Shown here piece after piece: positions 1 through 8,002 of a DNA stretch of 27,184 nucleotides. Below the pieces are notes generated by a model, which was given only the letters and a program-made list of their open reading frames with translations, did not search any database and was not told the DNA's origin. A program made the translations under genes and the position numbers. The stretch spans positions 1 through 27,184 of the forward strand of contig CANPZQ010000008.1 in NCBI GenBank assembly GCA_947588775.1, in the 5' to 3' direction. Origin of the DNA: an uncultured Clostridia bacterium (lineage in GTDB: Bacteria; Bacillota; Clostridia; Oscillospirales; Ruminococcaceae). The number at the start of each line of letters is the position of its first letter. Position 1 is the stretch's first letter.

Positions 1-71
1 GATAGTCGGACTCGAACCGACGATCTTCAGAACCACAATCTGACGCGTTAACCAACTACGCTATATCCACC
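1..71 (-). tRNA. tRNA-His (GTG anticodon), 3' end cut by window edge
   Basis: Read on the minus strand this folds as a tRNA. The acceptor 5' strand is GTGGATA from position 70. The D-arm contains AGTTGGTTAA. The anticodon stem CAGA/TCTG encloses the loop TTGTGGT, giving anticodon GTG (His). The T-arm is GTCGG-TTCGAGT-CCGAC. The acceptor 3' strand starts TATC and then leaves the window, so only the last few bases are missing. A G at position 71 is the likely encoded G-1, the extra 5' base that identifies tRNA-His. A well-formed promoter lies just upstream, so the gene appears to have its own transcription start behind manA. Confidence 0.96.
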
Positions 72-103
72 GTATTCCGCACCCTCCCGAGGGCGCGAAA
101 CGT

Positions 104-132
104 ATTATAACATACCTTGGCGGAAAAATCAA
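104..132 (-). promoter_or_regulatory. Sigma-A promoter of tRNA-His
   Basis: On the minus strand TTGATT (132-127) is separated by 17 nt from TATAAT (109-104), and the -10 is preceded by TGT, an extended -10. The predicted start is near position 97, about 25 nt before the mature tRNA. The leader contains a short imperfect hairpin (96-79, arms GCGCCCT/AGGGTGC). The rest of the gap between manA and the tRNA holds only a T/A-rich run after the manA stop. No clear manA terminator is visible. Confidence 0.75.
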
Positions 133-150
133 GCCTTTTCGGAAATTTTT

Positions 151-1104
151 TTATACGCGGCTTAATAAAATCTCCGCGCGGCCCGAAATTACGGTCTTTA
201 CGCCCGCCGGGATAAAGAGGCTCGCGCCCTTTTTGAGGCTTTCCGAGCCGCCGTCCCAATCGGCTTTCGCCCCTCCCGATAGCACGACCGCGGAAACAAA
301 GCCGTCGCTGTCTACGGTGAATTCGCCGTCAAGCTTAAGGGCTTCGGCGGCAAAGAGCGGGCATTCCGCGAGCTTTCTGACCTCGGATTTTCCGTATTTG
401 AGAATATCACCGACCGCGCCGTAGGGAACCGTCGGCGGCTCGGTTTTCGTGACGTCAAGGGCTTTTTCAATGTGCAAAGCCCTCGGCTTGCCGTCCGCGC
501 CGAGGCGGCCGTAGTCGGATACCCGGTAGGTGGTGTTGGAATTTTGCTGAACCTCGGCAATAAGTATCCCCTTGCCGATGGCATGGAGCGTCCCGGAGGG
601 AATAAAGAACATGTCGCCCTTTTTAACGGGGACAAAGTTGCAAACCTCCTCGACGGTGTTGTCGCGGATTCGGCGTTCAAATTCCTCCCTGCCGATTTTT
701 TCTTTGAGCCCGTAGATAAGCTGCGCGCCCGGCTCGCAGTCGACGACGTACCACATCTCGGTCTTGCCGTACTCCCCTTCCACCCGCATCGCGTATTCGT
801 CGTCGGGGTGAACCTGAAGCGAAAGCCTGTCGCAAGCGTCTATAAGCTTTATAAGAAGCGGAAAATATGGAAATTTCGCCGCCCGTTCGCCTATTGCGTC
901 TTTTCCCCATATTTTAAGGGCCTCGGAAAGGGTTTTGCCCCTTAATTCGCCGTTTTCAATAACGCATTCGCCGTCCTTATGGCAGGAAAGAACCCACGCC
1001 TCCGAAACCCTTTCAAGGTCGGTTTCAAAGCCGTATTCCTCCTTGAGCCGCTTTCCGCCCCATATGTAGTCCTTAAGAGGAGCCTTTAAAAGTACCGGAT
1101 ACAT
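151..1104 (-). CDS. manA: Mannose-6-phosphate isomerase, class I (short Bacillus-type)
   Basis: Predicted cytoplasmic Zn enzyme interconverting fructose-6-phosphate and mannose-6-phosphate, linking glycolysis with mannose use and GDP-mannose supply. At 317 residues it matches the short Firmicute form. Visible cupin and metal motifs are SLQVHPDD (Q97, H99), GKTEMWYV (E116) and IPSGTLHAIG (H174), the four positions that hold zinc in this family, followed by EVQQNSNTTYRVSDYGR near residues 184-200. The ATG at 1104 has the strong ribosome site AAGGAGG 9 nt upstream. That site is formed by the last codons of the preceding U32 gene (5 nt gap), so the two are probably co-transcribed and coupled. Nothing nearby suggests a mannose uptake operon, so it looks like the tail of a housekeeping transcript. 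Confidence 0.94.
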   Translation of the reverse strand: MYPVLLKAPLKDYIWGGKRLKEEYGFETDLERVSEAWVLSCHKDGECVIENGELRGKTLSEALKIWGKDAIGERAAKFPYFPLLIKLIDACDRLSLQVHPDDEYAMRVEGEYGKTEMWYVVDCEPGAQLIYGLKEKIGREEFERRIRDNTVEEVCNFVPVKKGDMFFIPSGTLHAIGKGILIAEVQQNSNTTYRVSDYGRLGADGKPRALHIEKALDVTKTEPPTVPYGAVGDILKYGKSEVRKLAECPLFAAEALKLDGEFTVDSDGFVSAVVLSGGAKADWDGGSESLKKGASLFIPAGVKTVISGRAEILLSRV

Positions 1105-1109
1105 AAAAA

Positions 1110-2336
1110 TTAACCTCCTTGCTTTTTAACGCGCAAAATCGCTCCTTCGGGAAGCGAAACCGCGCACTTTATTTTATACCTCTCGGCGGCCTTGTTCGCC
1201 GCCGGAACGCTTTCGCCGTTTTTGTCGATAATTTCCTCCGCCCTTAGCTTTATCGGCGGCTTTCCGGGGACTACCGCTTCCAGAACGTCGCCCGCAAAGA
1301 AGCGGTTTCTCTGCAAAACGTCGATATATCCGCCCTCGGAGCCCAAAACCGCCGCCGCGAAATCATAGCCCCTGACGTAGCCGCCGTCGCGGGTGTTCTG
1401 AGAAGGCGGGTTTTCGGGAAAATAAAATCCTGTCGAGTATTCGCGGTGGGATATTTTTTCGGTTTCCTCCCGAATCCATTCTGGAACCGCCTCGCCGGGG
1501 TGCTCCGAAAGAAAGTCGACTGCCGCGCGGTAGGCGTTCGTCACGACCGAAACATAGTACGGCGACTTCGCCCGTCCCTCTATTTTAAAGCTCGAAATCC
1601 CCGCGTCCGAAAGCTCCGAGAGGTGGTCTATAAGACATAAATCCTTGGCGTTTAGGATATAAGTCCCGCCGTCCGATTCAGAAATCGGGAAATACTGCCC
1701 TTCTCGGGTCTGCTCCATAAGCGCGTAGCTCCAACGGCACGGTTGGGCGCACTCTCCGCGGTTTGCGTCGCGGCCGGTGAGGTATTGCGACAAAAGACAT
1801 CTTCCCGAAAACGAAACGCACATCGCGCCGTGGACAAACGCCTCGATTTCAAGCTCCGGCGGGGTGTTTTCGCGGATAATTCCGATTTCCTCTAAGCTCA
1901 GCTCCCGCGCGAGAACGACCCGCGACGCGCCCATTTTATAAAGCTCCGCGGCGGTCCTGTAGTTCACGACTCCGGCCTGAGTTGAAATGTGAATATCGAC
2001 GTCGGGGGCGTATTCCTTTAAAAGCGACATTACCCCCAAATCGCTCACGATAAACGCGTCGACGCCCGCTTCGACGGCCTCGTCCGCAAACCGTTTGAGC
2101 CCGTCAAGCTCGCGGCTGTGCGGAAGGGTGTTGCAGGTGAGATATACCTTTTTCCCGGCCGAGTGCGCAAGGCGGCAGCCCTCCGAAAGCTCCTCCTGAG
2201 AAAAATTTTCGGGAGCGGAACGCATACCGTAGGACTTTTTCGCGAGATAAACCGCGTCCGCGCCGTACATAACCGCCGCCTTAAGGCATTCAAAATCGCC
2301 GGCGGGCGAAAGAATCTCCGGCTTAGCATTCATCAT
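1110..2336 (-). CDS. U32 family protein, TrhP/YrrO-like tRNA hydroxylation factor
   Basis: A 408-residue peptidase-U32 family protein. Members once called collagenases include factors for prephenate-dependent hydroxylation of tRNA wobble uridine (TrhP) and of 23S rRNA (RlhA). Visible features are YGADAVYLAKKSYGMR near residues 24-39, and a cluster of four cysteines in FVHGAMCVSFSGRC and NRGECAQPC (C173, C180, C196, C200), the pattern proposed to bind a 4Fe-4S cluster in U32 proteins. Length and position just downstream of mltG match the Bacillus yrrL(mltG)-yrrM-yrrN-yrrO block, so TrhP is the best guess. RlhA-like specificity cannot be excluded from sequence alone. The start (ATG at 2336 or 2333) overlaps the mltG stop as ATGATGA with only a weak ribosome site, suggesting translational coupling. 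Confidence 0.85.
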   Translation of the reverse strand: MMNAKPEILSPAGDFECLKAAVMYGADAVYLAKKSYGMRSAPENFSQEELSEGCRLAHSAGKKVYLTCNTLPHSRELDGLKRFADEAVEAGVDAFIVSDLGVMSLLKEYAPDVDIHISTQAGVVNYRTAAELYKMGASRVVLARELSLEEIGIIRENTPPELEIEAFVHGAMCVSFSGRCLLSQYLTGRDANRGECAQPCRWSYALMEQTREGQYFPISESDGGTYILNAKDLCLIDHLSELSDAGISSFKIEGRAKSPYYVSVVTNAYRAAVDFLSEHPGEAVPEWIREETEKISHREYSTGFYFPENPPSQNTRDGGYVRGYDFAAAVLGSEGGYIDVLQRNRFFAGDVLEAVVPGKPPIKLRAEEIIDKNGESVPAANKAAERYKIKCAVSLPEGAILRVKKQGG

Positions 2337-3619
2337 ACGCCAAGCCCCGCGGCTTTCTGGTTCGCGACCTGTTCGTCGTAGGTTTCGGCATAGTAGAAGT
2401 TGCCATCAGCGTCGGAGAGGAAGTAGTAGTATGGGTTTTCTGCGGGATAGAGCGCGGCTTCTATAGCGTCCCAACCGGGGTTGCAGACGGGCCCCACCGG
2501 AAGGCCGTCGCAGACATAGGTGTCGTACGCGTCGCACATCTCCTGATAGGCCGTCTGGGAATTGGATTTAATAAAATCGACATATTTGTCGGTGGCGTTC
2601 GACTGGAGCTTCGGGTATTCGCCCCTGTTGTTCAGGCGGTTATAGAATACCCCGGCGATGTTTTTCATCTCCTCCGCCTTTCCGGATTCAAGCTGTAAAA
2701 GCGACGCCATCGTCATAATCTGGTCGAGGGTATATCCCATATCCGCGGCGCGGGAAATCACCTCGTCGGTGAGCTTTGTTTCGGTATGCTCCTTGATTTT
2801 CTTGACGATGTTGTAAACCGAATCGCCCACATAGAACTCGTATGTGTCGGGGAAGAGGTAGCCCTCGTATTTATAGAGCTTGAGCCCCGACGAGCTTACA
2901 TGGCTTTCAAAGCCGAGGCCGTAGACGTTTGAGTTGAACGCAAAGATAAATTCCTCCGCGTCGCAAACGCCCTGCTCTTCCAAGAGCTTCGCGGCTTCGT
3001 TGAGAGTTATACCCTCAATAAACGTCACCGTGACGGTTTCGTGGGCCTCTCTCATCTCGGAGAGCGAGTCGATTATCTCGGAATAGCTCATCGCCGGGTT
3101 TACGTCGAGGTCGCCGGGATAAACCGCACCGCCGCTGCGAAGCTTAAGCTTTGCGAACTGGCTGAAAACCTCGGGGTACTCGATAATCCCGTTTTCATAG
3201 AGATATTCCGAAATTTCCGGCATAGTCCACCCCTCCTGAATATAGAGGGTGAACTCGTTGTTGTTGGTGTCAAGCCCCAGAAAATCCCGCCCGACGACAA
3301 TAACAAATAGCGAGATTATCACCGAGGTGCATAAAACAAGCGTTGCGAGAACAAGCCCGCCGTATGCGGAATAATTCGCCTTGCGGACCTTTTTCTTCTT
3401 TTTTAGGGGCTGCGGCGCGGGCTGAGGCTTCGCCGTGTTGACCGGCGACTTTTTTACCTTTGAAAAGTCCGCGGCCTCGGAATTCGAGAGCCGTATGGTT
3501 TTTTCGGCAAAATCCTCCTGCCCGCCGTCCTCCTCCTTTACGGGAACGGCGGCCGCAGGCTTATTTTCCTTTGAGGCCATAATGTCCCGCAGGTATGTGT
3601 CAAATAAATCGTCCTTCAT
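2333..3619 (-). CDS. mltG: Endolytic murein transglycosylase MltG (YceG-like)
   Basis: Inner-membrane lytic transglycosylase that cuts nascent peptidoglycan strands and sets glycan length. The 428-residue protein has a charged, Lys/Pro-rich cytoplasmic tail of about 83 residues, one membrane helix (about 84-110, GGLVLATLVLCTSVIISLFV), a LysM-like subdomain around ITLNEAAKLLEEQGV, and the catalytic YceG domain. The core reads ASLLQLESG followed by NIAGVFYNRLN and YPKLQSNATDKY. The glutamate of LESG aligns with the conserved ASIxxxE position, while the other Glu found there in E. coli (ASIVEKE) is Gln, a change I believe is common in Clostridia. DGLPVGPVCNPG is the usual C-terminal motif. The gene lies 16 nt downstream of the DJ-1 gene and overlaps the U32 gene. 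Confidence 0.93.
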   Translation of the reverse strand: MKDDLFDTYLRDIMASKENKPAAAVPVKEEDGGQEDFAEKTIRLSNSEAADFSKVKKSPVNTAKPQPAPQPLKKKKKVRKANYSAYGGLVLATLVLCTSVIISLFVIVVGRDFLGLDTNNNEFTLYIQEGWTMPEISEYLYENGIIEYPEVFSQFAKLKLRSGGAVYPGDLDVNPAMSYSEIIDSLSEMREAHETVTVTFIEGITLNEAAKLLEEQGVCDAEEFIFAFNSNVYGLGFESHVSSSGLKLYKYEGYLFPDTYEFYVGDSVYNIVKKIKEHTETKLTDEVISRAADMGYTLDQIMTMASLLQLESGKAEEMKNIAGVFYNRLNNRGEYPKLQSNATDKYVDFIKSNSQTAYQEMCDAYDTYVCDGLPVGPVCNPGWDAIEAALYPAENPYYYFLSDADGNFYYAETYDEQVANQKAAGLGV

Positions 3620-3635
3620 CTTATATCCTTTCGGG

Positions 3636-4181
3636 TTACTTTTTATTTAACGCCTTTAAAAGCGTTTCGGCGCGCTCCCGCGAAATAAGCCTTGCGACTA
3701 TTTCGCAGGAAAATTCAAGTGCCGCGCCCATTCCGCAGGCGGTAACGATATTTCCATCCGAAACGCAGGGAACGTCGGTTAAAACCTGCGCGCCCTCGAG
3801 CTGGTCCTCGAAGCCGACGTAGCAGGTCGCTTTTTTGCCTCTGAGTAACCCTTTATGCCCGAGAATGGAGGGGGCGGCGCAAATCGCCGCAATCAGAATT
3901 CCCCTTTCGGCGCAAAAATCGATTGTATACTGCACCGTGGCGTTTTTCTCAAGGTTAAGGGTTCCCGGCATTCCTCCGGGGAGAATTATCGCCTCCAAAT
4001 CGTCGCCGGGGGCGAATTCGATGTCCTCATAGTCCGCGATGACCTTGATTCCGTGCGAGCCCGTGACGACCTGTCCGCCGACGCCGACCGTGACTACCTG
4101 TTTTTCGCATCTGCGAAGGCAGTCCACCGGGGTCAACGCCTCGATTTCCTCAAATCCGTTTGCCAAAAATACCGCTATCAT
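3636..4181 (-). CDS. DJ-1/PfpI family protein
   Basis: A 181-residue DJ-1 superfamily protein (ThiJ/YajL clade). The nucleophile elbow AAICAAPSILG carries the conserved Cys (C101), and the N-terminal GFEEIEA supplies the partner Glu (E14). Relatives are described as glyoxalase-III or protein deglycase-like enzymes and redox-responsive chaperones, and the exact substrate cannot be read from sequence. The ATG at 4181 directly abuts the recN stop codon, with an AAAGGAG ribosome site about 8-9 nt upstream inside the end of recN, so it is part of the same transcript. Its position after recN is where Bacillus has spoIVB. It shows no resemblance to SpoIVB. Confidence 0.9.
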   Translation of the reverse strand: MIAVFLANGFEEIEALTPVDCLRRCEKQVVTVGVGGQVVTGSHGIKVIADYEDIEFAPGDDLEAIILPGGMPGTLNLEKNATVQYTIDFCAERGILIAAICAAPSILGHKGLLRGKKATCYVGFEDQLEGAQVLTDVPCVSDGNIVTACGMGAALEFSCEIVARLISRERAETLLKALNKK

Positions 4182-5855
4182 TCAAACCTGCTCCTTTCGC
4201 ACCGATAAAAGCTGCTCTTCGGCGTCTTTTAATACGGTTTCGGTTATATTGTCGCCGCCTAAGATGCGGGCGATTTCGTACTTTCTGCCCTCGAAGTCGA
4301 GGGACTTGATTTCGGTGACTGTCCTGTCGCCGGAGGTTTTCTTTTCGATAAGTATATGTTCGTCGGCAAATATCGCGAGCTGCGCGAGGTGGGTTACGCA
4401 GATAACCTGCCGCCGCCGAGATATTTCCCGAAGCTTTATCCCGATTTTCTGCGCCGCTCGGCCGCTTACCCCCGAGTCAATTTCATCGAAAATCAGCGTC
4501 GGAATGTCGTCGCGGCCGGCAAGAACGCATTTGAGAGCGAGCATTATCCTTGAAAGCTCGCCGCCCGAGGCGATTTTCGCCATCGGCTTCGGCTCCTCGC
4601 CGCGGTTCGCCGAAATCAGAAATTCAAGCGTATCCATGCCGCTTTGGGTGAGCTTTCCGCGCTCGAACTCTACCTTTATACGCACGTCGGGCATGTTCAA
4701 GAACCTTAGCTCGTCCTCGACCTGCCTCTCGAACCTCTCGGCCGCCGCGCGGCGGATTTTCCCAAGGTTTTCCGCCTTTTTTGAAACCTCCGCCAAAAGT
4801 TCGTCCTTTTTTTGCAAAAGCTTTTCAAGCTCGAGCTCGGAGCCCGTGATTTTTTCAAGCTCCTCCGCCGACTTTTCCCAAAGCGCGATAACGTCGTCAA
4901 GGGACGGGCCGTAGCGGCGTTTAATCCTTGTCAACTCCTCCCTTCGTGCCGAAAGCCTCGCGTACTCACCCGAATCGACCTCGAGCGATTCAAGAATCCG
5001 CGAAAGCTCGTCAGAGATGTCGCCGATTTCAATTCCTACGGTTGAAAGCCTCTCGCAAAGCGGTTTCAGCTCGGGAAGAAGGCTTTCGCCGCCCGAAAGC
5101 TCGCTGTAGGCCGAGGCGGTTTCCGCGCTCGCGCCGCCGGATTCGTCGTCGCCGGTCAAAAGCGTAACCGCGTTTCGCAGTGCCTCCGAAAGCTCGACCG
5201 CGTTATCCAGAACCTTAAAACGCTCCTCGACCGCTTCGTCCTCACCTTTTTCGGGATTCACGGCGGAGATGTCGCCGACGATTGCGTTAAGATACGCCGT
5301 ACGCTCGGCCTTTTCGCGCTCCGCCTGCCGAAGCTTTGAAATCGATTTCGCGCAGTCCTGAAGCTGCTTGAAGGATTTTTGGTAATCGGCGACGGTTTCG
5401 CCGTCCTCGGCGTAGCCGTCAAGGATTCCGAGGTGCCGCGCGGGGTCCATTAAAACCTGAGAATCGTGCTGGCCGTGGATATTTATCAGAAGCCCGCCTA
5501 TCTCCCGAAGCGCGGAAACGCTTACGGCACGGGAATTTATCCTTGCGGTTCCGCGGCCGTCGGCGGTTATCTCGCGGGAAATTATCAGCTCGTCCTCCGG
5601 CTCGATTCCGAGGGCGGAAAGCTTATCCCGGACTTCGTCGGAAACCTCCTCGAAAACGGCGGAAATATAGGCTTTTTCGGCCCCCGCGCGGACAATGTCG
5701 CGGGAAACGCGCTGACCTAAGACCGCGTTTATCCCGCCAATCAAAATAGACTTGCCCGCGCCGGTTTCGCCGGAAAAAACGTTCATTCCCGGGCCGAGCG
5801 CGACCGTCGCCCTCTCGAGTACGGCGAGATTTTCTATATAAAGCTCCTTAAGCAT
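4182..5855 (-). CDS. recN: DNA repair protein RecN (SMC-like ATPase)
   Basis: A 557-residue SMC-like protein, full length for RecN, acting early at double-strand breaks. The N-terminal Walker A is FSGETGAGKSILIGG (about residues 29-43). The middle is a coiled-coil region rich in Glu, Lys and Arg. Near the C-terminus come the ABC signature IASGGELSRIMLALK and the Walker B TLIFDEIDSGVSGRAA, followed by the His-loop QVICVTHLAQLA. The start ATG at 5855 is preceded by GGGAGG. It follows argR by 17 nt, reproducing the argR-recN order found across Firmicutes. Nothing suggests damage or truncation. Confidence 0.96.
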   Translation of the reverse strand: MLKELYIENLAVLERATVALGPGMNVFSGETGAGKSILIGGINAVLGQRVSRDIVRAGAEKAYISAVFEEVSDEVRDKLSALGIEPEDELIISREITADGRGTARINSRAVSVSALREIGGLLINIHGQHDSQVLMDPARHLGILDGYAEDGETVADYQKSFKQLQDCAKSISKLRQAEREKAERTAYLNAIVGDISAVNPEKGEDEAVEERFKVLDNAVELSEALRNAVTLLTGDDESGGASAETASAYSELSGGESLLPELKPLCERLSTVGIEIGDISDELSRILESLEVDSGEYARLSARREELTRIKRRYGPSLDDVIALWEKSAEELEKITGSELELEKLLQKKDELLAEVSKKAENLGKIRRAAAERFERQVEDELRFLNMPDVRIKVEFERGKLTQSGMDTLEFLISANRGEEPKPMAKIASGGELSRIMLALKCVLAGRDDIPTLIFDEIDSGVSGRAAQKIGIKLREISRRRQVICVTHLAQLAIFADEHILIEKKTSGDRTVTEIKSLDFEGRKYEIARILGGDNITETVLKDAEEQLLSVRKEQV

Positions 5856-5872
5856 ATCTGCCTCCCGAAAAA

Positions 5873-6322
5873 TCAGAGAAGTTTTTCAAGCTCCTTCAAG
5901 AACGAAGCGGCGTTTTCCTCGCTCCGCATCAGAACAAAGATGGTGTCGTCGCCCGCGATTGTTCCGACAATCTCGCCGTAGCCCGCGGTGTCAAGCCTCG
6001 CGCAGACGGCGTTCGCCATTCCCGAATGGCACCTTATTACGACTATATTCATCGCCCTGTCGACCGCGTATACCGCGTCCGAGAAAAACCTCATCAGCCC
6101 GGATTTCGCGCCGCCGTCGTAGCTCTGGCGCGGGAGCGAATATTTATAGCTGCCGTTTTCGCCCATCGTCTTAATCAGCGAAAGCTGCTTTATGTCGCGC
6201 GAAACCGTCGCCTGAGTAACCGAGTAGCCGCGCTCCAGCAAAAGTGCCTGAAGGGTTTCCTGAGTGTCGACCTCGTAGTGGCTAACGATGTCAAGGATTG
6301 CTTTTTTTCTGTCGTTTTTCAT
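5873..6322 (-). CDS. argR: Arginine repressor ArgR/AhrC
   Basis: A 149-residue ArgR, the family's normal size. The N-terminal winged helix contains SVTQATVSRDIKQL (recognition helix). The C-terminal hexamerisation and arginine-binding domain ends with GTIAGDDTIFVLMRS, where the GDD motif binds arginine. It represses arginine biosynthesis and activates catabolism genes elsewhere; none are in this window. The ATG overlaps the nadK stop by four bases (ATGA), with a GGCGGAG ribosome site. In Bacillus the same gene sits between the tlyA homologue (yqxC) and recN; here nadK is inserted before it. Confidence 0.95.
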   Translation of the reverse strand: MKNDRKKAILDIVSHYEVDTQETLQALLLERGYSVTQATVSRDIKQLSLIKTMGENGSYKYSLPRQSYDGGAKSGLMRFFSDAVYAVDRAMNIVVIRCHSGMANAVCARLDTAGYGEIVGTIAGDDTIFVLMRSEENAASFLKELEKLL

Positions 6323-7203
6323 AGTTCTCCGCCTTTCACGTCGTCTTCCGCCTTAACGGGCTTCATGAGCTTTGAATTTACCGCCCGAAAATATGCCCCT
6401 CCCAGAATATCTATAAGCTTTAACCGCTTTTCGGAACGCTTAATCGTAAGCCTGTCGGCGTCGCTTAGTGCCTCCGGCTTTCTGCCGTCCGCGATAACCG
6501 AGGCCTCGCAGCCGCCCTCCGCGCTGAATTTTACTTCAATAAGCTTTTCGGGCGAAAAGAGCATTGTCCGCGCAAACAGTGAATGCGGGCAAATCTGAGT
6601 AAACTCTATGCAATCGAGCGACGGCTCAATCAGCGGCCCTCCCGCCGAAAGCGAGTACGCCGACGCACCCGTCGGGGTCGAGAATATAAGCCCGTCAGCA
6701 CGAAGCGACGAAACCTGAACGCCGTCGGCGTATACCTCAAAATCCCGGATTCCGCTTCCGTAGCCGCCCGAAATAACCGCCTCGTTCAGCGCGCAGAGCG
6801 AAACGCCGCCGCCCTCCCGCGTTATCTCAATATCAAGCATCATTCGCTCGTCGACGGTATAATCGCCGTCGACGAGCCTTTTCAAGGCGGATATTTCCCG
6901 CCGCTCCAAAGAGGCCATGAACCCGAGCCTTCCGCAGTTAATTCCCAAAAGCTTTTTGTCATGGACGGAGGCGAGCTGGGCGCATTTTAAAATCGTCCCG
7001 TCGCCGCCGACCGAAATCATTATGTCGCAGCCTCCGGCTCCCTCCTCCGGCGGCAGGAAGCTTACGCCCGCAGCGTCGGTTTCTCCCCTGCACTTTATAG
7101 GAAGCGAAACCTCGCAGCCGAGTTCGGACATCATTGAGATGACCGCAGAAGTGCATTCTCGCGAATGCGGCTTTTCAAAATTCGGATAGATAAACAGCTT
7201 CAT
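6319..7203 (-). CDS. nadK: NAD kinase
   Basis: Phosphorylates NAD to NADP. The 294-residue protein has SVGGDGTILKCAQ (GGDG at residues 66-69, the diacylglycerol-kinase-fold active site), GINCGRLGFMA, ALNEAVISGG and SPTGASAYSLSAGGPL, all standard NAD kinase motifs. ATG at 7203 has a very strong ribosome site, AAAGGAGGTGA. It lies 4 nt after tlyA and overlaps argR by 4 nt. It supplies NADP for the NfnAB enzyme and the DXP/isoprenoid pathway encoded in the same window, although that link is functional rather than regulatory. Confidence 0.96.
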   Translation of the reverse strand: MKLFIYPNFEKPHSRECTSAVISMMSELGCEVSLPIKCRGETDAAGVSFLPPEEGAGGCDIMISVGGDGTILKCAQLASVHDKKLLGINCGRLGFMASLERREISALKRLVDGDYTVDERMMLDIEITREGGGVSLCALNEAVISGGYGSGIRDFEVYADGVQVSSLRADGLIFSTPTGASAYSLSAGGPLIEPSLDCIEFTQICPHSLFARTMLFSPEKLIEVKFSAEGGCEASVIADGRKPEALSDADRLTIKRSEKRLKLIDILGGAYFRAVNSKLMKPVKAEDDVKGGEL

Positions 7204-7207
7204 GCCG

Positions 7208-8002
7208 TCACCTCCTTTGGCGGAACGCCTCGGCGCAGACCGCCGCGACGTCGATTTTATGCGCTGTAAAGCCGTTTTGCTTTACAATATGGCAAAGGTA
7301 TTCGATATTGCCGTCGCCGCCCCTGATTGGGGATGGCGTAAAGCCCGCGACGGCGAAATTAAGCGAAGAAAAGTAATTAAGAATGCTTTCCGCGACGGAA
7401 ATATGCGTTTTTATGTTTTTGACAATGCCGCCCTTCGAGATATTTTCCCGCCCGGCCTCGAACTGGGGCTTTAAAAGGATTACCGCAGAGCCGCCGGGAG
7501 CGAGGATTTTCGCCGCAGCGTCGGCCGCGAATTTGCAGGAAATAAAGGAGAGGTCGGAGGCGATAAAGTCGATTTTTTTCGGGAAGCTGTCGGCGCGAAG
7601 GTCCTTTACGTTTACGCCCTCGCGGTTTTCAACCCTCGAATCGCATACAAGCTTTTCGGCAAGCTGGCCGTGTCCAACATCGACAGCATAGACAAATGCC
7701 GCGCCGCTTTGAAGCATACAGTCGGTAAACCCGCCGGTTGACGCGCCTATGTCGAGGCAAACCGCGCCGCTGAGGCCGATTCCGAACTCGGCAAGGGCCT
7801 TTTCAAGCTTTAATCCTCCCCTGCCGACGTATTTCAGCGATTCGCCGCGGTTTTCTATTAAATCGCCGCCGCTGACTTCGTCGGAGGGCTTTTTAGCGGG
7901 AACGCCGTTTACATAGATTCCCCCGGCGAGGATATATTCCTTGGCGCGCTCGCGGCTTTGGGCAAGGCCGAGCCTCACAAGCTCTGAATCGAGGCGGCTC
8001 AA
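7208..8002 (-). CDS. tlyA: TlyA family rRNA methyltransferase (S4 + FtsJ-like)
   Basis: A 264-residue protein with an N-terminal S4 RNA-binding domain (residues 1-60, RLDSELVRLGLAQSRERAKE) followed by a Rossmann methyltransferase. The SAM motif is CLDIGASTGGFTDCMLQSG. Characterised TlyA enzymes 2'-O-methylate 16S and/or 23S rRNA cytidines; some members were called haemolysins on weak grounds. The start is a TTG at 8002 that overlaps the dxs stop (TTGA), with GAGGT 7 nt upstream. It sits in the conserved dxs-tlyA-(nadK)-argR-recN string. Confidence 0.93.
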   Translation of the reverse strand: MSRLDSELVRLGLAQSRERAKEYILAGGIYVNGVPAKKPSDEVSGGDLIENRGESLKYVGRGGLKLEKALAEFGIGLSGAVCLDIGASTGGFTDCMLQSGAAFVYAVDVGHGQLAEKLVCDSRVENREGVNVKDLRADSFPKKIDFIASDLSFISCKFAADAAAKILAPGGSAVILLKPQFEAGRENISKGGIVKNIKTHISVAESILNYFSSLNFAVAGFTPSPIRGGDGNIEYLCHIVKQNGFTAHKIDVAAVCAEAFRQRR

